Part shown: in pieces, positions 1 through 9,830 of the stretch
Layout: each line of letters begins with the position of its first letter
How positions within the stretch are numbered: position 1 is the first letter of the stretch
Assembly: GCA_016098155.1 (NCBI GenBank)
Contig: JAAAJB010000209.1
Location: 1 to 53,723 of the forward strand
Length of the DNA stretch: 53,723 nt
Direction of reading: 5' to 3'
Source: Actinomortierella ambigua
Lineage: Eukaryota > Mortierellomycota > Mortierellomycetes > Mortierellales > Mortierellaceae
Notes under the pieces: model-generated
Database searches by the model: none
The model's input: only the letters and a program-made list of their open reading frames with translations
Told to the model about the DNA's origin: nothing
Made by a program: the position numbers and the translations under genes

Positions 1-2107
1 CCTCCGACGACGAAGCATTGGCCAACGGCGTCGCTGGCGCCTCTGACTGTGGACGTAGATTTAGCGTTTCGCTGTATGCACCTCCGTACGCACTTGTCAT
101 ATAGGGGGGCGGCAAAGCAAGCTGGTCCTGGAGCTGGTCCACAGACAGCCGCCTCGAGTTGCGCCGATGCTCCTCTGTATCGGACAATATCACCAGTGGT
201 TGGGGATCCATGCCTGTCATGAGCAACAATGATGACTGCCGTTCGTGGTACATGGGTAGTGGTGCTACGTCCTCATTGTCGTCTTCATCATACTCGTCAG
301 AATCCGAATCTTCGTCCTCGAACGATTCGTAGCCTGGCGCAGCATCAACGTCCCCTCTGCTGTTCGACGATGAAGGGCCTGTGTCTGTGGCTGTAGCTGG
401 TGTGGCTGTGGTTGTTGCTCCTGCTCCTGCTGCTGGATGGCTCGGAGCATGCCTCCGCGGCAACAGGCCTTCCAGCGGGTCTACTTCTCCACCAGCAACG
501 CCAAGGGCGAGTAGGTCTTGCTGATATCGTCGACGCCGTGACCGAGGCATTGCTGATTGGAGCATCTCCTGCAATGTCAATCCATGCTGGATCCTAAGAT
601 GTGAGGGCGCATCGTCCTCATCAAGGGTATGATGGATTCGAACAGGGAAGGAGAGCTGAAGGTCTCGCTCATTCGAAAGGTCTTTGTCAAAATGGAATAT
701 TGCCCGAAGCTTGTGGGATACCGAGAAGATGGACGGGTGTGGAAGGTTGGTGGTATTGAGTATAGTCTCTGGTTGTGTAATGGTGAGCCGGACGTCCGTC
801 CGCATGTGGTCCCAGACGTTGGTAGGTGAAGGGTCCTGGGAGCAGTCATACTTTGCTACGGAGCTGATGATAGTGGTTGTAATAAAGTGTCCGGCTATCT
901 GCCCAGGATACCTAGTAGGGAGACCCATGAGTAATATGACGACAAAGACCCAAAAGAATGTCCAGAAAGGGTAAGAATGGAATCTTAAATTTCTAGGTTG
1001 TCTCCTTTGGAGTCAAGATAGGCTTAAACACATGAGCAGAATCGTTTTCATTGGCTCCGACGAGAAAACTTACAATTGCGACTCCTCCTCGACGAGATAG
1101 TACTCAATCTCCTTGACCTTGACGGAGTCGAGCAAGGTCTTCCAGCTGCCCTGAAAGCTAAACTGGAGATCATGCAATCGGCCTAGATCAAGCTGCTTCG
1201 GTACCTGGAAATGAAAATGGATCTTGCCGCGGCGTTTGCCATGATAAGTGTGATCAGGGTCTTCGTACTGCAGATGGCGGTTGCGACGCCGATGCCGCCT
1301 CGACCACGAATCTGGATAGGGCACGATGGGGTCTTGCCACGGCTGGATGTGAATTGGGATAGAGACCGTTTTCGGTGTGTGGTGTCCAGCCACGACGCCG
1401 ATAAGCGAAAACGACTTTTGCATGGTCAGAGTTGCCTGAAGACGATACTCAACCATCGATCCGCAGGATGTCCGGACGGGCCCTGCAGGCAAGCTGAGCT
1501 CGCACACCTGCTGGCGTGTCAGTGCGGCAGCAGCCTGTGGGTCGGTTGGAATGTGAGTATGCGAGGGGAAATTCAGCGTGAAAAAGATGTCGTTTAGACC
1601 CTCTTTTAGATAGTTTGTGGGCAAAAGCTCCTCTGCCTGAGAATGGCCCGTAAATGGTGGTGTTGGGGGCGAGGCTGTATCCATGGCTGGAGGGGACGAG
1701 TAGATGTGGGCGTCAAAGATGCCCTCGGCCAAAGGCTGATGAACAGGACTCGATGCCGGGCTCGGCAAGGTGAAGCTCATCGTCGAGGTGGGAGATGTGG
1801 GCGAAAGAGGCAGGGTAGGTGAAGCCAGGCGAGTTAGCGGGGCAAACGTTGAGATGGGCTGAGTGACATGAAGGAAGACCTGCGAGCCCATGATGGTCTT
1901 TGCCTGGCGCCTCGTCACAGTAGCAGCGCCTGTGAAGGTCAGGACTAGAGACTTGAAAGCGCAAGGCCGCTTGGTGATGATGCGAACTTTGCCCTGCAAG
2001 GTGCAGGTCGACGGGCGATTGACGGGGATGTCGATAGAGTCTGTGAGTGGCAGTATATCCAGAGCGATGATTTGGTCGCTCTGCTGGAGTAAGCGTGGCC
2101 GCGGCAT
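1..2107 (-). CDS. Arrestin-like (alpha-arrestin/ART family) protein, C-terminus beyond window
   Basis: Two exons are seen: 2107..1074 and 911..1, the second running open off the window edge (at least 648 residues). The intron 912..1073 has a GTAAGT donor and a CTACTAG acceptor and restores the frame exactly. The N-terminal half looks like an arrestin N domain: IPVNRPSTCTLQGKVRI near residue 27, a TFTG strand, and later FHFQVPKQLDLGRL. The second exon carries the C-domain-like part (FITTTIISSVAKYD, VRLTITQPETIL) followed by an Ala/Thr-rich, Ser-rich and acidic tail (ESFEDEDSDSDEYDEDD). Fungal alpha-arrestins recruit Rsp5-type ubiquitin ligases to plasma-membrane transporters; no PPxY motif is certain here, though a PPPY occurs near the visible end. 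The start is the first ATG (2107); the open frame upstream has only a TTG and a simple Ala/Thr repeat. Family assignment is from fold-level resemblance. Confidence 0.72.
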
Positions 2108-3488
2108 GATAGCTGCTGTTGATGATGGTGACGATGTTGTTGTTGCTGTTGTTGCTATTGTTGCTGCCTTGGTGGACAAGGGCGTTTAGCTATTGAGGGT
2201 GGCAGTGGTGGGAGGCCCGAGGTCGAGGGACGAAACGCCGAGCGGAGTTGATAAGCAGTACAACCGGCACCGCAGGGACAGGTAAAGAAGCGCGTGTGTG
2301 CAAGGGGCGGCCCTTGGAGAATGAAAGGAGTGGTGTAGAATGCAAAGGTCTGTGGAATGAAGTAATGGAGGAGGAGAACGTATAAAAGAAAGGAACATGG
2401 AATGAGAAGGAAGAGGAGAAGCAATGAATGAAGAAATAGGAGGAAAAGAGATAGAGAGTTGGGGAGAGCGGGGGAGTGGCCGTGTCTCAACCCCCCCTCC
2501 TCCTCCTCCTCCTCCCCAGCCGCTGCACTCTCTCTCTCGTCGCTTGGTGAGGTGTCGAGCACGTCGACTCTCTCCTCTCTCACACACACACACACTCTCT
2601 CACTCTCTCTCTCTCTTCTCAATCTCACACACACCACATACGCCCCTCCTTGTTTTTGTTTGTTTGGCTCTGTCTGTGTTGCTGCAGCGTACAGCAGCAC
2701 ACAAAACAAACAGACAACACATGTTGTTGTCGTCGTCGTGCAAGTTGAGTGCGGAGAAAGGACCGGGGGGGGTGGGAGTGAGCTTACAAGAATGCACGAT
2801 ACAACTGTACAGTTTGAAGACGAGGAGAGATTGTCGTGTTTGTTTGAACAACCCCAGGCAGGCCCCCACCATGCTCGACATGAAAAGAGGGTGAGGGAGG
2901 AGGAGTAGGGATCTGCGGAAGGAGTTTGGGGGGAATGGAGATTTTGGAGCGACCGTTTCAGGTGCGAGGAACTCATGTCAGTCAACACACCCACAAACAT
3001 ACCCATATACACACACGCCAATGAAATATTGATTTTATGGTTTGTCTGCACATGCACGAGACCACCTGGTACAGTGTATTGTACGAACGGAGCCAATCGA
3101 TGGTGCCTGGGCGATCCCCCTTACTGGCCCTGACTCTTCTCTCTCTCTCTCTATCTCTCTCTCGTTCTCAACACCTGGGAGAATAGTGACAACAACAACC
3201 TGGGTCAACAACGACAGGCAGGACCAACACCAACATTGCTCTGCATGCTATAGACACCAATGAGAGCGAGCTTGGGCAAGAAGACTGACAACACCCAACG
3301 TGGTCCGACTTAGAGTTTGAGTGCATCATTTTCCCAGGAAGAATCTCCTCTTGTTCATGCAATACGCCAGCCCCCTCCCCCTCCCTCCGCGAGTGGAGTG
3401 ACTCCCTCCCTCTCTCCCTCCCCTCTTTTCCTTTGGGACAAAGACACCATTCCATTTCTACATTCAAATTCATTACACCCAACTTCAC
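2108..3488. promoter_or_regulatory. Intergenic region between divergent genes, rich in simple repeats
   Basis: This is the shared 5' region of the arrestin-like gene (-) and the F-box gene (+). It holds GTT/GCT triplet repeats near 2110-2165, a CCT run near 2497-2514, CA and CT dinucleotide tracts at 2581-2634, and a CT tract near 3137-3160. Open frames here in both directions are long only because the sequence is low in complexity; none shows a protein-like composition. No core promoter element can be assigned with certainty. Confidence 0.5.
2497..2634. repeat. CCT, CA and CT microsatellites
   Basis: A (CCT)n run at about 2497-2514 is followed by (CA)n at 2581-2595 and interrupted (CT)n/(CA)n up to 2634. 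Tracts of this kind are common in this window next to promoters and in introns. Confidence 0.85.
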
Positions 3489-4762
3489 ATGCCAGACACC
3501 ACCCCCGACATGGACACACCCGGTCAGGAAAAGACTCTGCTCTCACTCCCCGTGGAACTTCAAATCTATATATTCAACCATGTCAAGATGACCAAGGATC
3601 TTGTCCACGCGCGCCTCGTTTGCCGCCATATCAACCTACTCATTCTGAGTATTGTCAACCGACGCTTACGCAGCGATTTGACCTCGGCCGATGGTGCAAG
3701 GTGCTTCATTGCCTGCAACTTTCGAGATCCTGTATGTACGGGCAATCGAAAAAAAGAAAACTCCGCAAGACAATCCTTCCCACTTTTGCCATCAGGGTTG
3801 TGTACTTATCACACTCTCTTCTTTCTTTTTCTCCGTTTCGTGCCCAGAAATGGAAGGAGGTCGGAGATCTCCCACGCCTTGCTGCCATATCCATGGAGAA
3901 GCTTGAGTTTGTAATTGAGACTCCCTTTATTCCGCGGTCTCTCGTCAATCTGGTCAACACTTTGCCCGAGTCAGATCCAGCATCTGGATCAGGAGAAGGA
4001 TCAGGAGAAGGATCAGGATCAGGATCAGGTCATCACTCCACTTCAGCCGAGGTGCCCGATCTTTCAATGACCAACGTGTTCACGGACGAGTTTGACTGCG
4101 AGATGGCCATTGTCCTGTTTAGTAAAGATGGCAGACTGAGAGGCGCGGAAACGCTCTACGACGGCGAACTCAGATTTCGTCCCCGTTATGACAGTCCCAG
4201 CCGAAGAGGCTCTTTGACCAAAGGAGCCGGAGACATGTCCAGCCCAACGGTCTCAGCAGAAAGCGACACTCTCCGTTCGACCTCAAGTGAATTGACTGCA
4301 TCTAAACAAGGACTGACAGCAAGGAGAGATACTCAGACAATCTTGGATGGGGCCCCAAGGCCCGAATGGGAGTGGCGAACAGACCAATCACCTTCATGGA
4401 TACCATGCGAGGCACAACCACTCCCGCATACCAATCGGTTGTCTGGATATATTCGAATTGACGACGTGACGCTCGAGTACCAACTAGTTCCCAAGGACAT
4501 TGTCTCCTCCCCCTTAACTGCACCATCCACCCAACAACCATCCTCATCATCAGCGGAAATAGACAGCACCATCACAGCACCCACAGAGCCAAAGTCGTTG
4601 ACTGTCATAGGGATCGAGATTAAAAAGCTGATCGTCAACACTGGCCTCGTGCTCCGTTTTCTTCATAACCAGCTACCCGAAATTCAGATGTCACGGATCG
4701 TACGCATGTCAGGTCCTGTCCTCATACCCCTATCACTATTCCCGACAGCAGAGACTTTTTAG
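3489..4762 (+). CDS. F-box protein, unknown substrate
   Basis: Two exons, 3489..3731 and 3848..4762, give 385 residues. The intron has a GTATGT donor and a GTGCCCAG acceptor in phase 0. Residues 16-60 form an F-box-like segment (LLSLPVELQIYIFNHVKM, then LVHARLVCRHINLL), the Skp1-binding module of SCF ubiquitin ligases. The rest has no leucine-rich or WD repeats that I can see. A Gly/Ser/Glu linker encoded by a GGATCA repeat lies near residues 124-140, and a Ser/Pro-rich stretch follows. The last 40 residues (LTVIGIEIKKLIVNTGL) look folded. The 3' end converges on the BTB-like gene at 4942 with a 179-bp gap. The F-box call is fairly good; the target is unknown. Confidence 0.75.
3986..4029 (+). 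repeat. GGATCA/GGAGAA hexamer repeat inside the F-box gene
   Basis: About seven 6-bp units (GGATCA, some GGAGAA) in frame encode a Gly-Ser/Gly-Glu linker. Confidence 0.85.
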
Positions 4763-4941
4763 GGAAAGAAAGAAAACAAATTAACACATTCATCACTGCG
4801 CACTCCATAAAATTCATGCAAGATATTCAATGATAGCTCATGTGTGTGCGTATTGCATTCACAGTCTCAAAGACTCAACTAACGATTAGCATGCAAGAGT
4901 AAGGGTGGTGTGATAGGCTAAACAAAACAAAGCGACAACAC

Positions 4942-6265
4942 TCATTGCTCCGAGGCTAGGTGATCATGTGCAGATTTGAGTGCCGCGATGTGCATCATGA
5001 GCGTCTTGTGTGGTTCAACAGGCAAGAAATCAACGTCCGAGCATCGATCGGCCACATACGTCATGTAGGTGATCATCTTGTGGCCCTCATATGGCTCCGA
5101 TGCATGGGCAACCACAAACTGGGCTAGTGTCTGAACAATGGCCGGATAACGGAAAGCCCAGAGGCGATAGTTCTGCAAGGCACTCTCCTGCGTCAAATAT
5201 GTCCTCCAGACGGACAAACTTAACTCGAAGAGATCTTGGACACCGAGAGTGTCGAGGATCTGAAAGTACGACCCCCAGCAGCCATAGGGGAGACCCTCGA
5301 GTGCAATGTCAAACATCAGGTTCTCGGGTCGCTGACGGCAGTAGATGTACCGTACCACCTCTCGAAACACCCTGTGATCGATGTGGAAATTCAGGCCCAC
5401 CGACATGGACGATACAGCTTGCTGGTGCGGGTTGACAGTCGCACCAGAGCGTCGGAAGCCGCTTTCATGGATCAGTCGTGCAAGTGCAGGGCGGGTCATC
5501 ATGATTGTGCGATGGCCGGCTATTTGGGTACGATGGATATCACCTCGCTCGGTTGACGTCAGTCTGAAGATATGGTTGCCCGTCTTTCCAGCATCACGAT
5601 AAAACTTTTCGGCCATGCAGAACATGGGTTCGGTGAAAATGGACCGTGGCCCATTCTGCTTTCTAGGGAGAGCGTGGAATGAGTGGCCGGGTGATGGTGG
5701 TCCAAGGAGAACGACAGGCGCCCTGGTGAGATGCGCTGTAAGATTGATCGATCCATCTCTTCCTTCGGCATGCGCCCGGTCGAGATGCGCTAGGTGGCAC
5801 ACGATGGGGATTATCAGAAGATGAGAAAAAGGCTGTTAATTGCGGAGGGTTTCTTCGTTGGACACTGGACACAAAAAATAGGTAGCATTGCGAATTCGCA
5901 TGGTTCACGAGTTGAATACCGATGACAAGCATGATAGATTGGTTTTCCAGGAGAGGAAGGCGGCGGTTGTAGATCATAATGCCAGGATAGGTGGTGCTCT
6001 CGACCTCAAGGCTCTTATATTGGATCATTTCACCCCGCTCCATCACCTTGAGTGTAAGCACCAGCTCAATAACCTCGTCGTCCACAAGATTCAGCGTGAA
6101 TGTCCAAGCATCAAACTGACCAGACTTGGTCCCAGCTATGTCGAGTCGAGAGCATTGGATACGCAGAGACTCTGGTGTCGTCGAAGAATCCATCTCCAAA
6201 TCGCCATCCATGCGAGTATCCTTGTCGGCATCGACGAAAGAACGGATATGTTGGTTCACGCTCAT
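4942..6265 (-). CDS. BTB-like (MATH/BTB-type) protein A
   Basis: Exon 1 is 6265..5909 and exon 2 is 5832..4942, giving 415 residues. The acceptor (TTAACAG at 5833) is firm because the frame must change here. The donor GTGAAC at 5908 is the best phase-compatible choice but weaker. The ATG at 6265 has a good context (AAAAATGAG); one lies 12 bp upstream. The N-terminal 120 residues look like a beta-rich MATH-type domain. The second half has a degenerate BTB pattern: IAGHRTIMMTRPALARLIHE resembles the 'H-x-x-I-L-x-x-R-S-x-x-F' turn, and VFREVVRYIYCRQRPENL resembles the 'Y-I-Y-T-G' strand, followed by GVQDLFELSL. Such proteins are usually Cul3 substrate adaptors. It has the same layout as the divergent gene at 6518 and is probably its paralog. 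Function is inferred. Confidence 0.62.
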
Positions 6266-6517
6266 TTTTACAAGCATGCGTAAAGGTAGAAAGAGAAGTA
6301 AAACAACGGTTTCTTCAAGTGTGAGTGAGTAAAAACTGGAAAGTGAAGAGTGAAGAGTGAAGAGTGAAGAAGAAAAGGAAGAGAAAGAAATTTGGTGCGA
6401 TGCCATCAGTTCCAGTCAAGGTCACAGGACCCAGCATCGCTCTACAAAAAGAGATCTAATTTTCCTTCTCCCACTTTCCTTTTCTTTCTAATCCGTACCT
6501 CACTCTCCCCATGTGCA
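6266..6517. promoter_or_regulatory. 252-bp bidirectional promoter of the BTB-like pair, with AGTGAAG repeats
   Basis: The two BTB-like genes start head to head here. Four exact 7-bp units AGTGAAG lie at 6342-6369, close to the minus-strand start. TATA-like sequence is not evident. Shared regulation is inferred from spacing only. Confidence 0.5.
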
Positions 6518-7840
6518 ATGTCAACTACAGCTGGATGCCGAGTCGACATTGATCTTTCGGTCCTCTCGGGCCATGTAGAGCCACTGCATTGGAGACACAG
6601 CTTCTCGTTCATGAGCTGCAAATTTGAAGCGGATGTGGTCCTTGCCCTCCCCTGCGATCTGCGACTGACCATCAAATGTAGCTCAATAGCTCCATCGACA
6701 CACTACATTCTCTCTTCCCTATCCGTCTTGGAGCTTGTGGCCGTGAATCATCCCTCTCCTATTCTTGTTACACAATCTATTTGTGCATCTGATCTATTAA
6801 CCGTCGGTGTGAATGGTAAGAAGAATTTAAAATTAATACAGAGAACAGTGACCTGTAAGCTATTTTCCTACCATGGTGCACCCTCAATCACTGACCTTCA
6901 CAAGTCTAATCTCGCTCTCTTCCCTCTCCATGAACTATGTTTTGGCCAAAAAGTCATCTTTGATGTGTCGAGTTTGCTCTTGAACGAGCGAATCTGCTTT
7001 GACCTAATCATGAGAGAGCGGCACAGCATTGAGAATCAAGTAGGGAAAGCCGATCTCCCTGTTAGTCGACCTTTGCAAACAGATGACAAAATCCGACACC
7101 TTTTTTTCCCGGCATGCCATCACAAAGACAGTCAGAAGTATCATTTTGTACGAATGCTCCCACGGACACAGTCGCTACCGAGTATTGGACCACAGTCGGT
7201 GTTGTGCCGAGAGTGCATTGCTATCACCAATGAACGATTGAAGATGGTGCTGCAACAGATGCCAGAGCCAAAGCGCCCACCTCGATTCCCCGAGACCCCC
7301 GCTGCCAACCGTGAGTCGCTTGGGCCAAAGCGCCGGCCTCGAGAGCTAAAGTTTGCTACAGTCACAGGAGAACTCTTAGATGCCCTGGTGAGCTATCTCT
7401 ACTTCGGTCACCTTCCAGAGTTTGGCCCCAGTGTTGGCTTCGATCTCTGCGCCATGTATGCCTGCGCACGCTATTTGGAGTTGACTGATCTCGAACAATA
7501 CTGCCTCGCAGAGCTGGTTGGGGTCGACACGCAGAGAGGTGGGCCACTGCTGGCCAGGAATATTGCATCGGTAATAACAACCAGGAAGGATGATGATCTC
7601 TACAACACTTTGGACTATCGTTCGAGCCTTGCCGACCCCGAGTATCTTATCCAAGAGTTGTTCTCGTGGGCCGCTAGCTATAGTGGCCCTTGCCGGGCCA
7701 TATGTCGTACGCTGGCGATGCACCACAAGATCGAGTGCAGTCCCGAGTCTGAGCTCATGACTCCACATCAATACCACCCCATGTATTGCACTGTGCTCAC
7801 ATTCTTGGCCCAAGAACGGGTTCGAATGATTCTGCGATAA
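6518..7840 (+). CDS. BTB-like (MATH/BTB-type) protein B
   Basis: A single open frame of 440 residues from the ATG at 6518; the frame runs open further upstream, but only through promoter-like sequence. The first 190 residues are a divergent beta-rich region (HSFSFMSCKFEADVVLALP). Residues 270-350 carry BTB-like features: an insert rich in Pro/Arg, then ELLDALVSYLYFGHLPEF and CARYLELTDLEQYCLAELV. These match the family pattern of a Y-x-Y-x-G strand followed by 'A-x-x-Y-x-L-x-x-L-x-x-x-C'. The histidine-containing turn is weak. The part at residues 90-130 is less protein-like and could hide an in-frame intron. Likely role: a ubiquitin-ligase adaptor, by family. It is paired with 4942-6265. Confidence 0.62.
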   Translation: MSTTAGCRVDIDLSVLSGHVEPLHWRHSFSFMSCKFEADVVLALPCDLRLTIKCSSIAPSTHYILSSLSVLELVAVNHPSPILVTQSICASDLLTVGVNGKKNLKLIQRTVTCKLFSYHGAPSITDLHKSNLALFPLHELCFGQKVIFDVSSLLLNERICFDLIMRERHSIENQVGKADLPVSRPLQTDDKIRHLFFPACHHKDSQKYHFVRMLPRTQSLPSIGPQSVLCRECIAITNERLKMVLQQMPEPKRPPRFPETPAANRESLGPKRRPRELKFATVTGELLDALVSYLYFGHLPEFGPSVGFDLCAMYACARYLELTDLEQYCLAELVGVDTQRGGPLLARNIASVITTRKDDDLYNTLDYRSSLADPEYLIQELFSWAASYSGPCRAICRTLAMHHKIECSPESELMTPHQYHPMYCTVLTFLAQERVRMILR

Positions 7841-7864
7841 TGACCTCTTTCACTGATTTGCATG

Positions 7865-7870
7865 AATAAA
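7865..7870 (+). terminator. AATAAA polyadenylation signal
   Basis: A canonical AATAAA hexamer lies 25 bp after the stop codon of BTB-like protein B and is the clearest 3' processing signal in the window. Confidence 0.55.
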
Positions 7871-8127
7871 GCCTTGATTTGATTTGCATTTCTCGTCCTT
7901 TTCTCCTCATCCACACCCACCTTGCTCCACCAGACATGCCACATACACCACTACTTCATCTTCTCCGCTCCCAACAGGGCTTTTCACGCCGTTGATTCCT
8001 CCCTTGTTGGTAGTGGCGTGTAATGGTATCCAGTGGAGATACCACAGGCTCCCCAATCAACCTCCTACAGCGTCACCAAATAGTCAGTCAGCTTCGGCTT
8101 TTGTTGACGCTCGTACTGGTCGATAAA

Positions 8128-8424
8128 AAGAAGCCAGTGGCTACAGATGACGCACAGCAAATGCAGATCCAAGCCTTTGCAGAGTATGTGTAAAACTTGA
8201 GATTCCACATCCCTTTCGTTGTTAGTGCCAACTCTGGCTTCATGAACTCTGCAGTCGTTAGAGAGATGGACCTGATGAAAGACTTGGCCGAGGCAGCCAA
8301 ACGGGAGCTGAGCCTAGAGGACGACATGGAGATATTGGACGCCAAGCAACAGGAGCACAGAAGATGGCTTGAGCAATCAATCACGGACCTCAACAATCCC
8401 ACAATCCAACAAGCCATAAGTTGA
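8128..8424 (+). pseudogene. Truncated copy of the RING-finger gene (coiled-coil part only)
   Basis: The frame encodes the same helical segment as the minus-strand locus at 34.8-35.3 kb (EMDLMKDLAEAAKRELSLED, then RRWLEQSITDLNN). A TAA at about 8191 replaces the CAA (Gln) codon of copy 2, and the sequence ends at a stop just after the helix because the RING block is deleted. The matching downstream segment (PPVKGGTLLEL) is present at about 8460-8500 but out of frame. The surviving open frame of 75 codons starts only after the premature stop, so this is not a functional full-length gene. Confidence 0.75.
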
Positions 8425-8941
8425 ATATTCTAGAGGAAATCAGGTTCACCAATGTCCGTTTTTCCGCCGGTCAAAGGAGGGACGCTCTTAGAGCTCGTCA
8501 TCTGACCAGACAGTCTTGAGAGTGTGGGGTCACTCAGAGTTGATCGCCAGGTAGAACGTAATTAGTACTGTGATCTTGGAGGGCTCTTGGCATCGCAAAG
8601 CATCTCACGCCGCGTCCATACACGGTGAGTACCACAGGGAGACGGTCTTTCGTGCGACACCACCAGCAAATATGCGCCTCGTGGAGGGGGTGTTATCTTT
8701 CTAGAATATGGACATGGACTTGGCCGTTCTACATAAAGCCAATTTCTGGGAGAGTGGTAGTGAAGACTGAGGCTGTCTAACGAGCTAGGCTGTAGGGAAT
8801 GCGCAGATCGCGTGTAGTGTGCATGTGCAAGAGTCGTTTGCCGCCATGAAAAATAAAACACCCCTCTTTTACTCTCGCGCTCTACCTGTCCTCGTTATGT
8901 GATTCTCTCCTCTTTCACGCACGAAAAGGATACCTCGTCCT
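8128..8941 (+). repeat. Inverted segmental duplication, copy 1 (partner at 34007-35152)
   Basis: Read on the plus strand, this segment matches the reverse complement of 34007-35152 over its whole length. The match starts at the AAGAAGCCAGTGGC sequence and ends at the GATACCTCGTCCT sequence. Identity is high by eye (roughly 85-90%). A block of about 330 bp containing the RING-finger coding part of copy 2 (about 34547-34880) is missing here; the junction lies near 8396-8415. No terminal repeats or target-site duplications were recognised at the ends. Confidence 0.85.
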
Positions 8942-9830
8942 CTCTGTCGCGGCTTGTCTCCTTCTTTTCATCGTTCCTGCCTACCGAAAATACCTTCACA
9001 TTCTTAATATTCTTCCTTCATATGTCCTCGCTGTTCCACAACATAGGGATTGGCGCAATTGTGGATACCCATGGTAGATGCAGGAAACCCTCCTACTTTC
9101 TCATTCTTCCTGCTCAGCTCTACCGACTCACTCGTTTTTTTTTTTTTGGCATATTATATATATTCATCGTTCAGCTGCTGCGAATGTTTCGTGGCATATT
9201 AACATGCTAGGTTGAACGACAATCACTTTTTCGCCTTGAGGAGGGTTTATGACTAGGATGTTTTTTCATTTCTTGACTTGAGCGATAGAGCATACATTGC
9301 GATGAGCAGGGTGGACTAAAAGCCTTCCTGAGGCATGTTCTTAGGACGGTAGAACGTTGACAGTCTTGTCCAGATAGTTCTTTTAACGTAATATAGGATG
9401 GATAGAACGTCCCAGCATCAGTTATCCTAGAGGAAAAAAGGCTATGTAGCGTCGTGATATGTTTAGTTCACTTCCATGCGAGGAACGCCTGATAGTTCAG
9501 GAGAGAGACTCAGGCTGCATGTTTACGTGGACATTAGGTGACGTACTAGTCCAACCCATCTCCGGGCATCACAGATGGACAAGACGTGAGAGCATTCTGT
9601 ATGCCCTTGCTCCCCCCCCCCTTCAGCTTAAGGTTGCAATGCGCACCACCAGGGCGATCTTTTTTTTTTCGTGCAAAAGCAATCCATCTCCCCTGCTCAT
9701 ATATTTATGAGTATGTGAAGAGGCGGGGTATGCTATTTACGAATCAGAGAGAGAGAGGGATGAACCTAGCGAGTGTGGCTCAATCATTGACTAGCAGGAG
9801 GTGCTTTTTTGGCGATAGAGGATGATGAGC
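8942..9830. other. No gene recognised
   Basis: About 0.9 kb between the duplicated segment and the 3' end of the gene at 9831. Short open frames exist on the plus strand (for example 8899-9210) but are Phe/Leu-rich with homopolymer runs and do not look like proteins. C8 and T9-10 runs occur near 9607-9670 and 9138. Confidence 0.5.

Noticed and set aside
2155..3096. 313-codon minus-strand open frame upstream of the arrestin-like gene
   Set aside because: It starts from a non-ATG context within simple repeats, has biased Ser/Leu/Thr/Cys composition and overlaps equally long plus-strand frames; it is better explained as low-complexity promoter or leader sequence.
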